A DNA stretch of 64,000 bases from Bacillota bacterium (GCA_021768085.1 JAETOJ010000006.1:1-64000), one strand, 5' to 3'. Positions 16,770 to 25,680 are shown, counted from the stretch's first letter. The notes: generated from the sequence alone by a model not told the origin. Program-made: numbers and translations.

Positions 16770-17081
16770 TCAGGCGTTGACCTTGGTGATCTCCACCTTG
16801 GTATAGGGCTGACGATGGCCCTGACGGCGGCGGTAGTTCTTCTTGGGCTTGTACTTGAACACCAGAATCTTCTTGCCCTTGCCGTTCTTCACCACGTTGG
16901 CGGTGACGGAGGCGCCGTCCACAGTGGGGGCGCCGAACCTGGCGCTGTCGCCGTCCACAACGGCCAGCACCTTGTCGAAGGTGACGGAATCGCCGGCCTC
17001 CACGTTCAGCTTCTCGATGTAGAGGGTGTCGCCCTCGGCCACCTTGTACTGCTTGCCGCCGGTCTCGATGATCGCGTGCAT
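16770..17081 (-). CDS. rplU: 50S ribosomal protein L21
   Basis: A 103-aa L21. [14 protein letters not shown] at the start and [21 protein letters not shown] near the end (about 75-98) are signatures; it binds 23S rRNA. The start at 17081 has AAAGGAG upstream; an in-frame reading from 17168 would extend into the leader. First gene of rplU-prp-rpmA, expressed from a near-consensus promoter with a 100-nt leader. Confidence 0.97.
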   Translation of the reverse strand: MHAIIETGGKQYKVAEGDTLYIEKLNVEAGDSVTFDKVLAVVDGDSARFGAPTVDGASVTANVVKNGKGKKILVFKYKPKKNYRRRQGHRQPYTKVEITKVNA

Positions 17082-17175
17082 ATCTGCACTCCTTTCCTTT
17101 ATTACGGGCTCGCTGTCGGGGGCGGGGAGCGTGTCCCTCTTTCCTGTGGACATACCACACCCATTCAAAGCGGCT
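17082..17175 (-). promoter_or_regulatory. rplU leader, possible L21 autoregulatory leader
   Basis: About 95 nt between the predicted transcription start and rplU. It contains GGGTGTGGTATGTCC and GGGACAC segments that could pair. Its position matches the L21 leader known in Firmicutes, but I could not verify the consensus fold. Confidence 0.4.
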
Positions 17176-17180
17176 ATGAC

Positions 17181-17209
17181 AGTATATCAGTGGAAATTTG
17201 GAATGTCAA
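17181..17209 (-). promoter_or_regulatory. rplU operon promoter
   Basis: Minus strand TTGACA (17209-17204), 17-bp spacer, TATACT (17186-17181). Confidence 0.9.
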
Positions 17210-17241
17210 GGGGTTTCCCCTGGCTTTTTTGAAAAATTGTG

Positions 17242-17270
17242 TTGACAGACGAAAAAAAACAGGTTATACT
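17242..17270 (+). promoter_or_regulatory. rpmH promoter
   Basis: TTGACA (17242-17247), A-rich 17-bp spacer, TATACT (17265-17270). Divergent from the rplU promoter, with about 30 bp between the -35 boxes. Confidence 0.9.
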
Positions 17271-17378
17271 TTTTGGTACGCGATTCCGCGTGTATGGTTT
17301 GCCAACCGCGCCCCCGCGGGGGCGTTGTGGAGGGCCGCGCTCCGGCGCGTGCCAACATGATACAGGAGGTGTTCCCGC

Positions 17379-17513
17379 ATGGTTCGTACCTATCAGCCCA
17401 AGAAGCGCCAGCGTTCCAAGGTGCACGGCTTCCGCAAGCGCATGGCTACCGCCAACGGCCGGAAGGTTCTGGCCCGCCGCCGCGCGAAGGGCCGCGCCCG
17501 CCTGAGCCATTGA
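17379..17513 (+). CDS. rpmH: 50S ribosomal protein L34
   Basis: A 44-aa basic protein, [18 protein letters not shown] then [20 protein letters not shown]. It matches L34 along its full length except Val2 (often Lys) and Gln11 (often His). CAGGAGG lies about 10 bp before the ATG. First gene of rpmH-rnpA-yidD-yidC-jag. In Bacillus this cluster points away from dnaA; here it points toward it. Confidence 0.97.
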   Translation: MVRTYQPKKRQRSKVHGFRKRMATANGRKVLARRRAKGRARLSH

Positions 17514-17604
17514 TGGCGCACACATCGGGATAGACATACACCACCGGGGCGCGGGAGATTTCCCTCGCCCCTAAGTGCATTTGGCCTGTCCCAACGGAGG
17601 TCGT

Positions 17605-17955
17605 ATGAAAAACACCGTTTCGCTGAAGGAAAACCATCTGTTCCGCCGGGCCTACAGCCGGGGCAAGACCGCCGCCGACGGCAGGCTGGCCCTCTACGTC
17701 CGCCGGAACGGCGGCCGGGGCAGCCGTCTGGGGCTCACCGTGTCCACTAAGGTGGGCTGCGCCGTGGTGCGCAACCGGGTGCGCCGCCGCCTGCGGGAGA
17801 TCTACCGGCTCAACGAGAGCAGGCTGATCACCGGCTGCGACGTGGTGGTGGTGGCCCGTGTGCGGGCGGCGGAGAGCAGCTACCGGCAGCTGGAGAAGTC
17901 CTTCCTCCGGCTGGCGGACAAGCTGGCCCTACTGAAAAAGGAGCCGGTGGCATGA
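17605..17955 (+). CDS. rnpA: Ribonuclease P protein component
   Basis: A 116-aa protein subunit of RNase P that helps the RNA enzyme bind pre-tRNA leaders. The RNR motif is [15 protein letters not shown] (about 54-68), and LTVSTKVG precedes it. Start at 17605 begins at the conserved [15 protein letters not shown] lies just upstream. It overlaps yidD by 4 bp. Confidence 0.95.
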   Translation: MKNTVSLKENHLFRRAYSRGKTAADGRLALYVRRNGGRGSRLGLTVSTKVGCAVVRNRVRRRLREIYRLNESRLITGCDVVVVARVRAAESSYRQLEKSFLRLADKLALLKKEPVA

Positions 17956-18191
17956 AGCGCCTGCTGCTGGCCCTGATCCGGTGGTACAGGCGGGATATCT
18001 CCCCCTGCCGGCCCCCCTGCTGCCGGTTCATCCCCTCCTGCTCCGCCTACGCCCTGGAGGCGGTGGAGGTGCACGGGGCGGTGAAGGGCGGGCTGCTGGC
18101 CCTGTGGCGGATTTTGCGCTGCCACCCCCTGCACCGGCAGAAAACCTTTGTCTACGACCCCGTCCCACCCAAGAAAATCCGAAAACTGTAG
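17952..18191 (+). CDS. yidD: Membrane protein insertion efficiency factor YidD
   Basis: A 79-aa DUF37 protein. [22 protein letters not shown] is the family signature, with Cys residues and an N-terminal amphipathic helix; it assists YidC-dependent insertion. ATGA overlap with rnpA and 10 bp to yidC show an operon. Confidence 0.94.
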   Translation: MKRLLLALIRWYRRDISPCRPPCCRFIPSCSAYALEAVEVHGAVKGGLLALWRILRCHPLHRQKTFVYDPVPPKKIRKL

Positions 18192-18201
18192 GAGGCCAAA
18201 C

Positions 18202-19533
18202 ATGGATATTTGGCAAATACTCATGACGCCGTTCAGCTGGCTGCTCAAGCTGTTCTGCCAGGTGTTCAACAGCTACGGCATCGCCCTGTTCCTGTTCACC
18301 CTGGTGGTTAAGGTCGTCCTCTTTCCCCTTAACCTGAAGGGCAAGAAAAGCATGATCAAGCAGAACGTGCTCAACGGCCAGATCCAGGAGATCCAGAAAC
18401 GGTGTGGAAACGACAAGGAGCGTTACAATCAGGAACTCCAGAAGTTCTACGCCGAGAACAACGTCAATCCCTTGGGGGGCTGCGGGTGGTCTCTGCTGCC
18501 CATCGTGTTCCTGTACCCCCTGTACGCCATCATCCGCCGCCCGCTGAAGTACATGATGTGGCTCTCCGAGGAGGCCGTCACCGCCGTGGCCCACGCCCTG
18601 GGCTGGGCCGACTTCCAGATCGGCGGCTACAATGAGCTGACCCTGGGCGCCATGATGAACGCGGGCAACTTGGAGACCGCCAAGGCCGCCGTGGGCGCGT
18701 CTGCCGCCAGCCTGTTCGTCGTCAACTTCAACTTCTTCGGCATCGACCTGTCCCAGATCCCCCAGCTCAAGTTCTGGGAGAACGGGATCACCTGGGGCAG
18801 CGTGGGGCTGTTCCTGCTGCCCCTGATCTCCGCCGCCCTGTCCCTGGCGTCCATGTTCGTGTCCCAGAAAACCAACCAGATGAACAAGGATCAGCAGGTG
18901 AAGATGAGCTTCACCATGATCCTCATGGGCCCGCTCATCTCCCTGTGGATCGGCTTCGCCATGCCCGCCGGCCTGTGTATCTACTGGATCGCCAACTCCC
19001 TGCTGGGCATGGTGCAGGAGGTCATCTGCGGCCAAATGCTCCGCAAGGACTACGAGGCCGCCCAGCGGGAGATCGCGGAGCAGCAGAAGAAGGCCAAGGA
19101 GGCCGAGAAGGAGCGCCGCCGCAAGGCCGCTGAGAAGAAGGCCGCCGCCATCGCCGCCGGCAAGTCCGGCAAGAAGCAGCCCCAGGCCAAGCACAAGGGC
19201 GTGGATCTGTCCGCCAGCCGGGAGGGCCTGCGCACCTACGCCCGGGGCCGGGCCTATGACCCCAACCGCTACCCCACCACCCCCTACCGGGATCCCAACG
19301 GCCCCGCCAAGCCTGTGGAGGAGGAGCCCAAGGAGCTCACCGAGGAGGAGAAGGCCATCCTGGCCGAGAGCAACCCCGAGCTGATGGCCCAGGCGGAGCA
19401 GGCCTCTAAAGCCGATCTGACCTTTGTCCCCCTCGGAGAGGAGATCGTCATTGAGGCCGCGCCCAGCGACGGCCAGCCCCCGGAGGAGGAGGGCTACGAG
19501 GAGGCCTACTCCGACGAGGACGAGGAGCGGTAA
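18202..19533 (+). CDS. yidC: Membrane protein insertase YidC/OxaI (SpoIIIJ type)
   Basis: 443 aa. The first hydrophobic helix is at about 21-44 (YGIALFLFTLVVKVVLFPLN), with Lys37 probably filling the place of the conserved groove Arg/Lys. Further helices lie at about 95-115, 170-190, 200-225 and 240-265. A very long charged coil and tail (280-443) follows, richer in Ala/Lys/Glu than Bacillus SpoIIIJ, with no further membrane span. Start at 18202 has TAGGAGG upstream. There is no signal peptidase II lipobox. Confidence 0.93.
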   Translation: MDIWQILMTPFSWLLKLFCQVFNSYGIALFLFTLVVKVVLFPLNLKGKKSMIKQNVLNGQIQEIQKRCGNDKERYNQELQKFYAENNVNPLGGCGWSLLPIVFLYPLYAIIRRPLKYMMWLSEEAVTAVAHALGWADFQIGGYNELTLGAMMNAGNLETAKAAVGASAASLFVVNFNFFGIDLSQIPQLKFWENGITWGSVGLFLLPLISAALSLASMFVSQKTNQMNKDQQVKMSFTMILMGPLISLWIGFAMPAGLCIYWIANSLLGMVQEVICGQMLRKDYEAAQREIAEQQKKAKEAEKERRRKAAEKKAAAIAAGKSGKKQPQAKHKGVDLSASREGLRTYARGRAYDPNRYPTTPYRDPNGPAKPVEEEPKELTEEEKAILAESNPELMAQAEQASKADLTFVPLGEEIVIEAAPSDGQPPEEEGYEEAYSDEDEER

Positions 19534-19562
19534 CCAATCAACAAAAAAGGAGTGCGTTTCCT

Positions 19563-20411
19563 GTGTTGAAATATATCGAAGTCACCGGCAAAACCGAGGA
19601 CGAGGCCGTCGCCAAGGGTCTGGCCCAGCTTGGTCTGGAGCGGGACGACGTGTCTCTGGAGATCCTGGAGCGGGGCAGAACCGGCTTTTTAGGCATCGGC
19701 TCCGTCCCCGCCAAGGTCAAGCTGACCTACGAGGCCCCGGACGCACCTGCGGTGACACCGGAGCCTGAGCCTATCCCTATTCCTCCCGTGGAGGAGGTCA
19801 AACCCCAGCCGAAACCCCAGGCCAAGCCTGTCCAACCCAAGCCCAGGCCCGCGCCCAGGGCGGAGGCCCAGTCTCAGACTGCCCAGTCTCAGACTGTTCC
19901 GCCCCAGGCTGCCGCCCCCGCTCCGGAGCGGGCCCAGGCCCCCGCCGCGGACGACGACGTGGCCGCGGCCATTGTCAAGTTCCAGACCGGGCTGTTTGAG
20001 CATATGGGCGTGGCCGCCACCCCCGTGGTCACCCGGGAGGGGGACACGTATCAAGTGGTGCTGGAGGGGGAGAACATGGGCGCCCTCATCGGCCACCGGG
20101 GGGAGACCCTGGACGCCATCCAGCAGCTCACCGGCTACGCCGTCAACAAGGGCCGCAGCCACCGGGTGCGCATCCACGTGGACGCGGAGGGCTACCGGGC
20201 CCGCCGGGAGGAGTCGCTGAACCGTCTGGCCCGCAAGACGGCGGGCAAGGTGGTGAAATACCGCCGGAACATCACCCTGGAGGCCATGAACGCCTACGAG
20301 CGGCACGTGATCCACACTGCCTTGCAGGACTACCCCGGCGTCACCACCTACTCCACCGGCACCGAGCCCAACCGCCGCACGGTGGTGGCTTACGACCCCA
20401 GCAAGCAGTAA
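19563..20411 (+). CDS. jag: RNA-binding protein Jag/KhpB (SpoIIIJ-associated)
   Basis: 282 aa with three parts: Jag-N domain (1-55, MLKYIEVTGKTEDEAVAKGL), a Pro/Gln/Ala-rich linker (60-135), then KH-II (about 138-205 with GALIGHRGETLDAIQ) and R3H (about 210-280, RHVIHTALQD). The KhpB family binds RNA and affects cell elongation. The start is a GTG at 19563, 10 bp after AGGAG; TTG at 19566 is possible. mnmE and mnmG, which often follow jag, are absent here. Confidence 0.93.
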   Translation: MLKYIEVTGKTEDEAVAKGLAQLGLERDDVSLEILERGRTGFLGIGSVPAKVKLTYEAPDAPAVTPEPEPIPIPPVEEVKPQPKPQAKPVQPKPRPAPRAEAQSQTAQSQTVPPQAAAPAPERAQAPAADDDVAAAIVKFQTGLFEHMGVAATPVVTREGDTYQVVLEGENMGALIGHRGETLDAIQQLTGYAVNKGRSHRVRIHVDAEGYRARREESLNRLARKTAGKVVKYRRNITLEAMNAYERHVIHTALQDYPGVTTYSTGTEPNRRTVVAYDPSKQ

Positions 20412-20425
20412 AATTTAGGAGGGAG

Positions 20426-20456
20426 CAGCCCGGCGCGTTTGCGCCGGGCTGTTTTT
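20426..20456 (+). terminator. Terminator of the rpmH-jag operon
   Basis: CAGCCCGGCGC/GCGCCGGGCTG with a GTTT loop, then TTTTT. Confidence 0.9.
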
Positions 20457-20459
20457 ATA

Positions 20460-20488
20460 TTTACAAACACAGAAAAATATCGTATGAT
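20460..20488 (+). promoter_or_regulatory. Promoter of the MBL-hemZ operon
   Basis: TTTACA (20460-20465), 17-bp spacer, TATGAT (20483-20488), directly after the jag terminator. Confidence 0.75.
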
Positions 20489-20518
20489 GGAACAAATCAA
20501 ATGACAGGAGCGAGTTTC

Positions 20519-21148
20519 ATGGAGATCAACATCCTTCCATTGGGCCAGCTTGGCACCAACTGCTATATCTTCCACCAGAAGGGCAACTCCAAATGCGGCA
20601 TTGTGGATCCCGGCGATCAGGGGGAGCAGCTGGCCCAATGGCTGAAAAACAAGGGCCTGGAGCCAGAGGCCATTTTGCTCACCCACGGGCACTTTGACCA
20701 CATTTTAGGCATTCCCGGCCTGCGGACCGTCTGGCCCGACCTGCCCATCTACTGCCACCCCGCCGACTTCGGGACGGGGGAGACCACCAACCTGTTCGGC
20801 CAGCGCTTCCCCACCGTCTCCTCCTTCGGGAACGTCACCCCCTGGCGGGAGGGGGATCGGGTGACCGTGGCGGGGGTGGAGCTGGAAGTTTTGGAGACCC
20901 CGGGCCACACCCCCGGCTCGGTGACGCTGCGGGCGGGGGACACGCTGTTCACCGGGGACACCCTGTTCGCCGGGTCCATGGGCCGCACCGACTTTGAGGG
21001 CGGGAGCGAGGAGGATATGATGGCCTCCCTCCGGCGGCTGGCAGAGCTGGAGGGGGACTACCAGGTGCTCCCCGGCCACGAGGGGCAGACTACCCTGGAC
21101 GTGGAGCGGAAAACCAACTACTGCGTCCACATGGCCATGAGGGGCTGA
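20519..21148 (+). CDS. MBL-fold metallohydrolase, glyoxalase II-like (YqgX type)
   Basis: A 209-aa metallo-beta-lactamase-fold hydrolase. THGHFDHI (55-62) is the metal-binding HxHxDH motif; later His in TPGHTPG and PGHEG and Asp in TGDTLF complete the site. Similar proteins cleave hydroxyacyl-thiol esters. Start at 20519 has CAGGAG 8 bp upstream. hemZ starts 1 bp after its stop, so the two are co-transcribed. Confidence 0.87.
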   Translation: MEINILPLGQLGTNCYIFHQKGNSKCGIVDPGDQGEQLAQWLKNKGLEPEAILLTHGHFDHILGIPGLRTVWPDLPIYCHPADFGTGETTNLFGQRFPTVSSFGNVTPWREGDRVTVAGVELEVLETPGHTPGSVTLRAGDTLFTGDTLFAGSMGRTDFEGGSEEDMMASLRRLAELEGDYQVLPGHEGQTTLDVERKTNYCVHMAMRG

Positions 21149-21149
21149 G

Positions 21150-22685
21150 ATGAAGATCTGGCTCACCTCGGACAATGTGGAGTGGGACACCCGGCGCTAC
21201 CGCTACCCCACAGAGCAGATGCTGCTCACCCTGTTTCCCGGCGAGCGGCCGGAGTATCCCGATGATCCCGCCCCTACTGCTCTGGATGCAGAGCGCAACG
21301 CCGTGATCATTACCCTTCACCGGGGAAAAAAGCTTACCAATCTGAGTGCCCTGATTCTCCGGGGCGGGCGTTGGCACAATGGGGTGGTACGCTTCCCGTC
21401 GAACAAACTGGACGAGCCCGACGAGCAGGTGTACCACACCGTCTCCCACGCCCTAAAGCAGGCGTTTTATAAGGCCGGGACCGCTCTGCTGGACCATGAC
21501 CTGCCCTGGGGCTCGCTGACGGGGGTGCGGCCGGTGAAGCTGCCCACCCGGGCCATGCTGGCAGGGAAGACGGCCAGACAGGCCCAGCGGGAGCTGGAGC
21601 AGGACTACCACGTCTCCGCCCCCCGGGCGGCGCTGGCGGTGGAGTGTGCCCAGGCGGCGCTGGACGTTGGCCGGGGTCTCGCCCGGAACGGGATGGCGCT
21701 GTACCTCGGCGTACCCTTCTGCCCCACCCGGTGCGCCTACTGCTCCTTCATCTCGGCCGACGTGAAGGGCTCGCTGGCCCTGGTGGAGCCCTACGTGGAC
21801 GCCCTGTGCCGGGAGATTGAGCTGGCGGGTACGCTTTTGCGGGAGCGGGGGCTGGGGATTTCCTGCGCCTATATGGGGGGCGGCACTCCCACCACCCTGT
21901 CGGCGGAGCAGCTAAATCGGGTGCTGGCCGCGGTGGAGCGCTGTCTGCCCATGGACGGCTGCGAGGAGTTCACCGTGGAGGCGGGCCGACCGGACACCAT
22001 TACTGCGGACAAATTGAACGTGCTGCGCGCCCACGGAATCCAGCGCATCTCCATCAACCCCCAGACCATGGAGGACGATGTGCTCAAGGCCATCGGCCGG
22101 GCCCATACCGCCACTCAGATCGAGCAGGCCATGGCGCTGGCGGAGGAGCGGTTCGGGGGGCTGGTGAACATGGATCTCATTGCGGGCCTGCCCACAGACA
22201 CGCAGGAGGGCTTTGAGCGCACTCTGGACAGAGTGCTGGCCATGGCTCCGGCCAATATCACTGTCCACACCCTGGCCCTGAAAAAGGGCGCCCGGCTCGC
22301 GGAGGAGGGTGCCCCAGGGGCTGGCGGGACGGCCTGTATCCCGGAGACGGTGGAGGCCATGCTGGAACTGGCGTCCCGGCGACTGCGGGGGGCTGGGTAC
22401 ACGCCCTATTACCTCTACCGGCAGAAATATATGTCTGGCTCCTTTGAGAACGTGGGCTGGACACAGCCGGGGGCGGTGTGCGCCTACAACATCGTGATGA
22501 TGGAGGAACTGCAAAGCGTACTTTCCCTGGGGGCGGGGGGGATCACCAAGTTGGTGGATCCAGACAGGCGGAAGATCGTCCGGCTGAACAACCCCAAGTA
22601 TGCCAGGGAGTACCTGGATCGCTGGGAGGACGTGGCCGCGGACAAGCGAGCCGCTGCCGACTTCCAGGTGGAACTTTTGAAGTAG
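21150..22685 (+). CDS. hemZ: Coproporphyrinogen III dehydrogenase-like radical SAM protein HemZ
   Basis: A 511-aa radical SAM enzyme. Cys191, Cys195 and Cys198 in CPTRCAYCSF bind the 4Fe-4S cluster, and GGGTPTTL is the SAM-binding stretch. An N-terminal extension of about 180 residues is the HemZ type (the HemN/HemW types lack it). HemZ in Bacillus is linked to oxygen-independent coproporphyrinogen oxidation, but activity in organisms without full haem synthesis is uncertain. The gene sits between jag and dnaA, an unusual place. Confidence 0.88.
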   Translation: MKIWLTSDNVEWDTRRYRYPTEQMLLTLFPGERPEYPDDPAPTALDAERNAVIITLHRGKKLTNLSALILRGGRWHNGVVRFPSNKLDEPDEQVYHTVSHALKQAFYKAGTALLDHDLPWGSLTGVRPVKLPTRAMLAGKTARQAQRELEQDYHVSAPRAALAVECAQAALDVGRGLARNGMALYLGVPFCPTRCAYCSFISADVKGSLALVEPYVDALCREIELAGTLLRERGLGISCAYMGGGTPTTLSAEQLNRVLAAVERCLPMDGCEEFTVEAGRPDTITADKLNVLRAHGIQRISINPQTMEDDVLKAIGRAHTATQIEQAMALAEERFGGLVNMDLIAGLPTDTQEGFERTLDRVLAMAPANITVHTLALKKGARLAEEGAPGAGGTACIPETVEAMLELASRRLRGAGYTPYYLYRQKYMSGSFENVGWTQPGAVCAYNIVMMEELQSVLSLGAGGITKLVDPDRRKIVRLNNPKYAREYLDRWEDVAADKRAAADFQVELLK

Positions 22686-22695
22686 GTTTTGATCA

Positions 22696-22731
22696 GGGCG
22701 GTTCCGGCACATCTGACGGAACCGCCCTTTT
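22696..22731 (+). terminator. hemZ terminator
   Basis: GGGCGGTTCCG/CGGAACCGCCC with a 10-nt loop and TTTT. Confidence 0.85.
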
Positions 22732-22778
22732 GCCACCGCTCTGTCTTACATTATTAAAGAAGAATTGTGGAAAATGGC

Positions 22779-22807
22779 TTGTGTCAAACACCTCTTTCTG
22801 GTATAAT
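22779..22807 (+). promoter_or_regulatory. dnaA promoter with an upstream DnaA-box-like site
   Basis: TTGTGT (22779-22784), 17-bp spacer, TATAAT (22802-22807) with extended TGG. TTGTGGAAAA at about 22765-22774 just upstream resembles an inverted DnaA box and could autoregulate. Confidence 0.8.
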
Positions 22808-22847
22808 AGGTTAGTTAACACTCTATGCTTTTTAGGAGGCCCTGCCC

Positions 22848-24170
22848 ATGAAATCTGCCGCCGACGTCTGGGAAAAAGTAAAGAGCCTGATGGAGGGGAC
22901 AATGACCGCCGTGGCCATTGAAACCTGGTTCGGCGACATGGAGGCGGTGGCCCTGGAGGACACCCGGCTGGTGCTGTGCGTCCCCACCGACTTCAAGCGG
23001 AACATCATCCGCACCCGGTTCCAGGCCAACCTGGAGCAGGCCCTCCGGGAGCTGTTCTCCTTCGACGTGGACGTGGCCCTGCTGCTCCCGGAGGAGCGGG
23101 ACGCCTATCTGGCCCGGGCCGCTACCCCTGCTCCCGTCGGCGGAGAGGGCGCCGAGCGGTACACCTTCGAGCGGTTCGTAGTGGGCTCCACCAACCGCTT
23201 CGCCTACACCGCCGCTAAGAAGGTATCGGACGAGCCAGGAGGAGCCTATAACCCCCTGTTCATCTATGGCCAGTCGGGGCTGGGCAAAACCCATCTGCTC
23301 CACGCCATCGCCAATCAGGTGCGCCATGACCATCCGGGCTTCCGAATCCTGTACGTCCAGAGCGAGGATTTTGTCAACGAGCTCATCAGCAGCTTGCGCC
23401 GAGGCATTGATATGCAGGGCTTCCGGGACAAGTACCGGAACGTGGATCTGTTCCTCATGGACGACGTACAGTTTATCGCCGGGAAGGACTCCAGCGAGGA
23501 GGAGTTGTTCCACACCTTTAATACTCTATATGAGCAAAAGAAACAGATTGTGTTCACCTCCGACCGTCCCCCCCACGAGATGCTCCGGTTAGAGCAGCGG
23601 CTGAGAACCCGGTTTGAGCAGGGCCTGCCCGCCGATATCCAGCCTCCGGACTATGAGACCCGGGTGGCTCTGCTGAAAAACAAAGCGGTAGAGCGGGGCA
23701 TCTCCCTGCCTGACCCGGTGCTGTCCTACGTGGCAGAGAACATCACCTCCAACGTGCGGCAGATCGAGGGTGTAGTCAACAAGATCATGGCCTTCCAGGA
23801 GCTAATGGGCGCCCAGGTGGACGTGGAAACCACTGTGCGGGCAGTGCGAGACATTCTCCGAGCCAAGGAAAACTTTCTCCCCTCAGCGGACACCATCATT
23901 CAGGAGGTGGCCCGGTTCTACGAGTTGGACGGAGCCGCCCTCCGGGGCCAGAGCCAGAACAAGGAGATCAGCACCGCCCGGAACGTGGCTATGTATATTA
24001 TCCGAGAGATGACCCAGCTATCCCTGGCGGAGATCGGCCAGCAATTCGGCGGCCGGCACCACTCCACGGTGCTCAACTCCATCAATCGGGTGGAAAAGAT
24101 GATGAAGGCCCAGCCGGAACTGTCCGAGATCATCCGGGATATCACCAACGCGGTGAATTCGGCCTATTAA
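22848..24170 (+). CDS. dnaA: Chromosomal replication initiator DnaA
   Basis: 440 aa. Domain I is at 1-80 (VWEKVKSLMEG), a short domain II at about 85-103, the AAA+ domain with Walker A GQSGLGKT at 141-148 and Walker B LFLMDDVQF at about 203-211, and domain IV with the DNA-binding signature FGGRHHSTVLNSI at about 402-414. It opens the origin in the dnaA-dnaN gap. ATG with AGGAGG 9 bp upstream. Confidence 0.98.
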   Translation: MKSAADVWEKVKSLMEGTMTAVAIETWFGDMEAVALEDTRLVLCVPTDFKRNIIRTRFQANLEQALRELFSFDVDVALLLPEERDAYLARAATPAPVGGEGAERYTFERFVVGSTNRFAYTAAKKVSDEPGGAYNPLFIYGQSGLGKTHLLHAIANQVRHDHPGFRILYVQSEDFVNELISSLRRGIDMQGFRDKYRNVDLFLMDDVQFIAGKDSSEEELFHTFNTLYEQKKQIVFTSDRPPHEMLRLEQRLRTRFEQGLPADIQPPDYETRVALLKNKAVERGISLPDPVLSYVAENITSNVRQIEGVVNKIMAFQELMGAQVDVETTVRAVRDILRAKENFLPSADTIIQEVARFYELDGAALRGQSQNKEISTARNVAMYIIREMTQLSLAEIGQQFGGRHHSTVLNSINRVEKMMKAQPELSEIIRDITNAVNSAY

Positions 24171-24535
24171 GGATCTTTAGGGGAAGGTCGATGTGTGCCA
24201 GCGTGCACACCCATCGTCAACCATATAAGGGAGGGGCAAGCTTCTCCCAATGAAAGGCCTTCTGACCTTTCAAGACGGGAGGAGCTTGCCCCTCTCCTAC
24301 GGAATTTTTTATTTCCACAATTTTGCGAGCTGTGGTGTGGAGGGTTGTGGAAGGATATTTGGCTTGTTTTTGAGCGGTGGGGAATGTGGAATATCTGCGG
24401 ATCCCACTGTGGAGGGCAAACTCCCTGGCATAACTGGGCTTGCAGAGTTTTCCACAGCTTCCGCAGCCCCTGCGATCTACTACGAAATATTAAATCCCTC
24501 CCTCTCCTGCGGAGGGGGGAGAAAGGATGCTTCCT
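24171..24535. other. oriC: Replication origin oriC (dnaA-dnaN intergenic region)
   Basis: 365 bp with no gene. The consensus DnaA box TTTTCCACA lies at 24448-24456. Near-matches are ATTTCCACA at 24311-24319 and, on the minus strand, TGTGGAATA at 24385-24393 and TGTGGAAGG at about 24346-24354; other GTGGA motifs lie between. AT-rich stretches flank the boxes (24301-24325 and 24480-24495), the latter with TACTACGAAATATTAAAT. The left third is occupied by palindromic repeat copy B. Confidence 0.85.
24190..24303. repeat. Palindromic intergenic repeat, copy B, inside oriC
   Basis: GGGAGGGGCAAGC (about 24229) and GGAGCTTGCCCCTCTCC (24280-24297) can pair across an inner hairpin GAAAGGCCTTCTGACCTTTC (24251-24270). 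It resembles copy A at 6915-7024 in its arms and left flank. Confidence 0.55.
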
Positions 24536-25654
24536 ATGAAATTTTCCTGTGAAAAGGCGATCCTACAAACCGCTGTCACCACTGCCGGTCGGGTGGTAGC
24601 TGCAAAGAGCACCATTCAAGCTCTGGAGGGCGTGCTACTGGAAGCAGAAGGAGATGGCCTGCGGATCAGCGGCTACAACCTGGAAACCGGGATCGTCACC
24701 CGGGTGGAGGCCGCCGTGACCGAGCCCGGAGCCATCGTGCTGTCCGCCCGCCTATTGGGGGAGATCCTACGGCGGATGCCGGACGACGCAGTGTCCCTGT
24801 CCGCCGGGGCAGATCTATCTGTCCATATCCAGTGTGGGCCCACCTCCTTTGACATTAAAGGCAGCAGTGACGAGGATTTCCCGGAATTGCCCTCCGTCAG
24901 CGAGGGAAAGGGACTGGCCATCGCCCAAGGGGAGCTGCGCTCTATGATCGCCCAGACCATTTTTGCCGTCAGCGACAACGAAAGCCGCCCCATCCACACC
25001 GGGGCCCTGTTTGAGACGGAGGGGGACAGGCTCACCATGGTAGCTGTGGACGGCTACCGATTGGCCCTGCGCCGGGGAAAGCTGGCCCAGGAGGAGGCAG
25101 AGTCCCTATCCTTTGTGGTGCCCGGAGCTGCCCTGAGCGAGGTGGAGAAGATCTGCGCTGACAGTGACGACCCCGCCGCTATCACCCAGGGGGATCGACA
25201 TGTCACTTTTGAGATCGGCGGCACCTTGCTGGTAGCCCGCCGGCTGGAAGGGGAGTTTCTCAACTACCGACAGACCATTCCCCACAATAACTCCATTGTC
25301 CTGGAGGCGGACACCGCTGACCTCCAGCGATCCATCGACCGGGCGTCCCTCATCATCAACGACAAGCTGAAAAGCCCGCTACGTTGTAAGTTTGAGGATG
25401 GATCCCTGTCCATCACCTCTAAAACCGCCATTGGCTCCGCTTTTGACCGCTGCCCCATCTCCGGGGACGGCAAGGGGCTGGAGATCGGCTTCAACAACCG
25501 CTTTCTCATGGACGCGGTAAAGGCGGCCCCTGCCCAGCGGGTACGGTTGGAGCTGAACACCCCCACCTCCCCCTGCCTGGTACTTCCCCCAGAGGGCGCG
25601 GAGGACAGCTTCCTGTATATGGTGCTGCCTGTCCGCCTGCGTGCAGGAGAGTAA
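24536..25654 (+). CDS. dnaN: DNA polymerase III beta sliding clamp
   Basis: A 372-aa processivity clamp made of three similar domains (about 1-125, 126-250, 251-372). VDGYRLALRR (about 172) is the usual central signature, and MVLPVRL ends the protein. The ATG at 24536 is preferred to the ATG at 24527, which abuts the GGAGAAAGG ribosome site. It follows oriC and precedes an S4 gene and recF in the classic order. Confidence 0.97.
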   Translation: MKFSCEKAILQTAVTTAGRVVAAKSTIQALEGVLLEAEGDGLRISGYNLETGIVTRVEAAVTEPGAIVLSARLLGEILRRMPDDAVSLSAGADLSVHIQCGPTSFDIKGSSDEDFPELPSVSEGKGLAIAQGELRSMIAQTIFAVSDNESRPIHTGALFETEGDRLTMVAVDGYRLALRRGKLAQEEAESLSFVVPGAALSEVEKICADSDDPAAITQGDRHVTFEIGGTLLVARRLEGEFLNYRQTIPHNNSIVLEADTADLQRSIDRASLIINDKLKSPLRCKFEDGSLSITSKTAIGSAFDRCPISGDGKGLEIGFNNRFLMDAVKAAPAQRVRLELNTPTSPCLVLPPEGAEDSFLYMVLPVRLRAGE

Positions 25655-25680
25655 TTCCTTTTTCTCCAGAGAAAAAGGAA
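25655..25680. repeat. Hairpin resembling the end of the 615-bp element
   Basis: TTCCTTTTTCTCCAGAGAAAAAGGAA followed by CCGATAAGG...CTTAG, immediately at the dnaN stop. It resembles the outer hairpin and flank of the two-copy element (TTCCTTTCT...AGAAAGGAACCGAAAG...CTTAG). Possibly a solo end. Confidence 0.5.
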
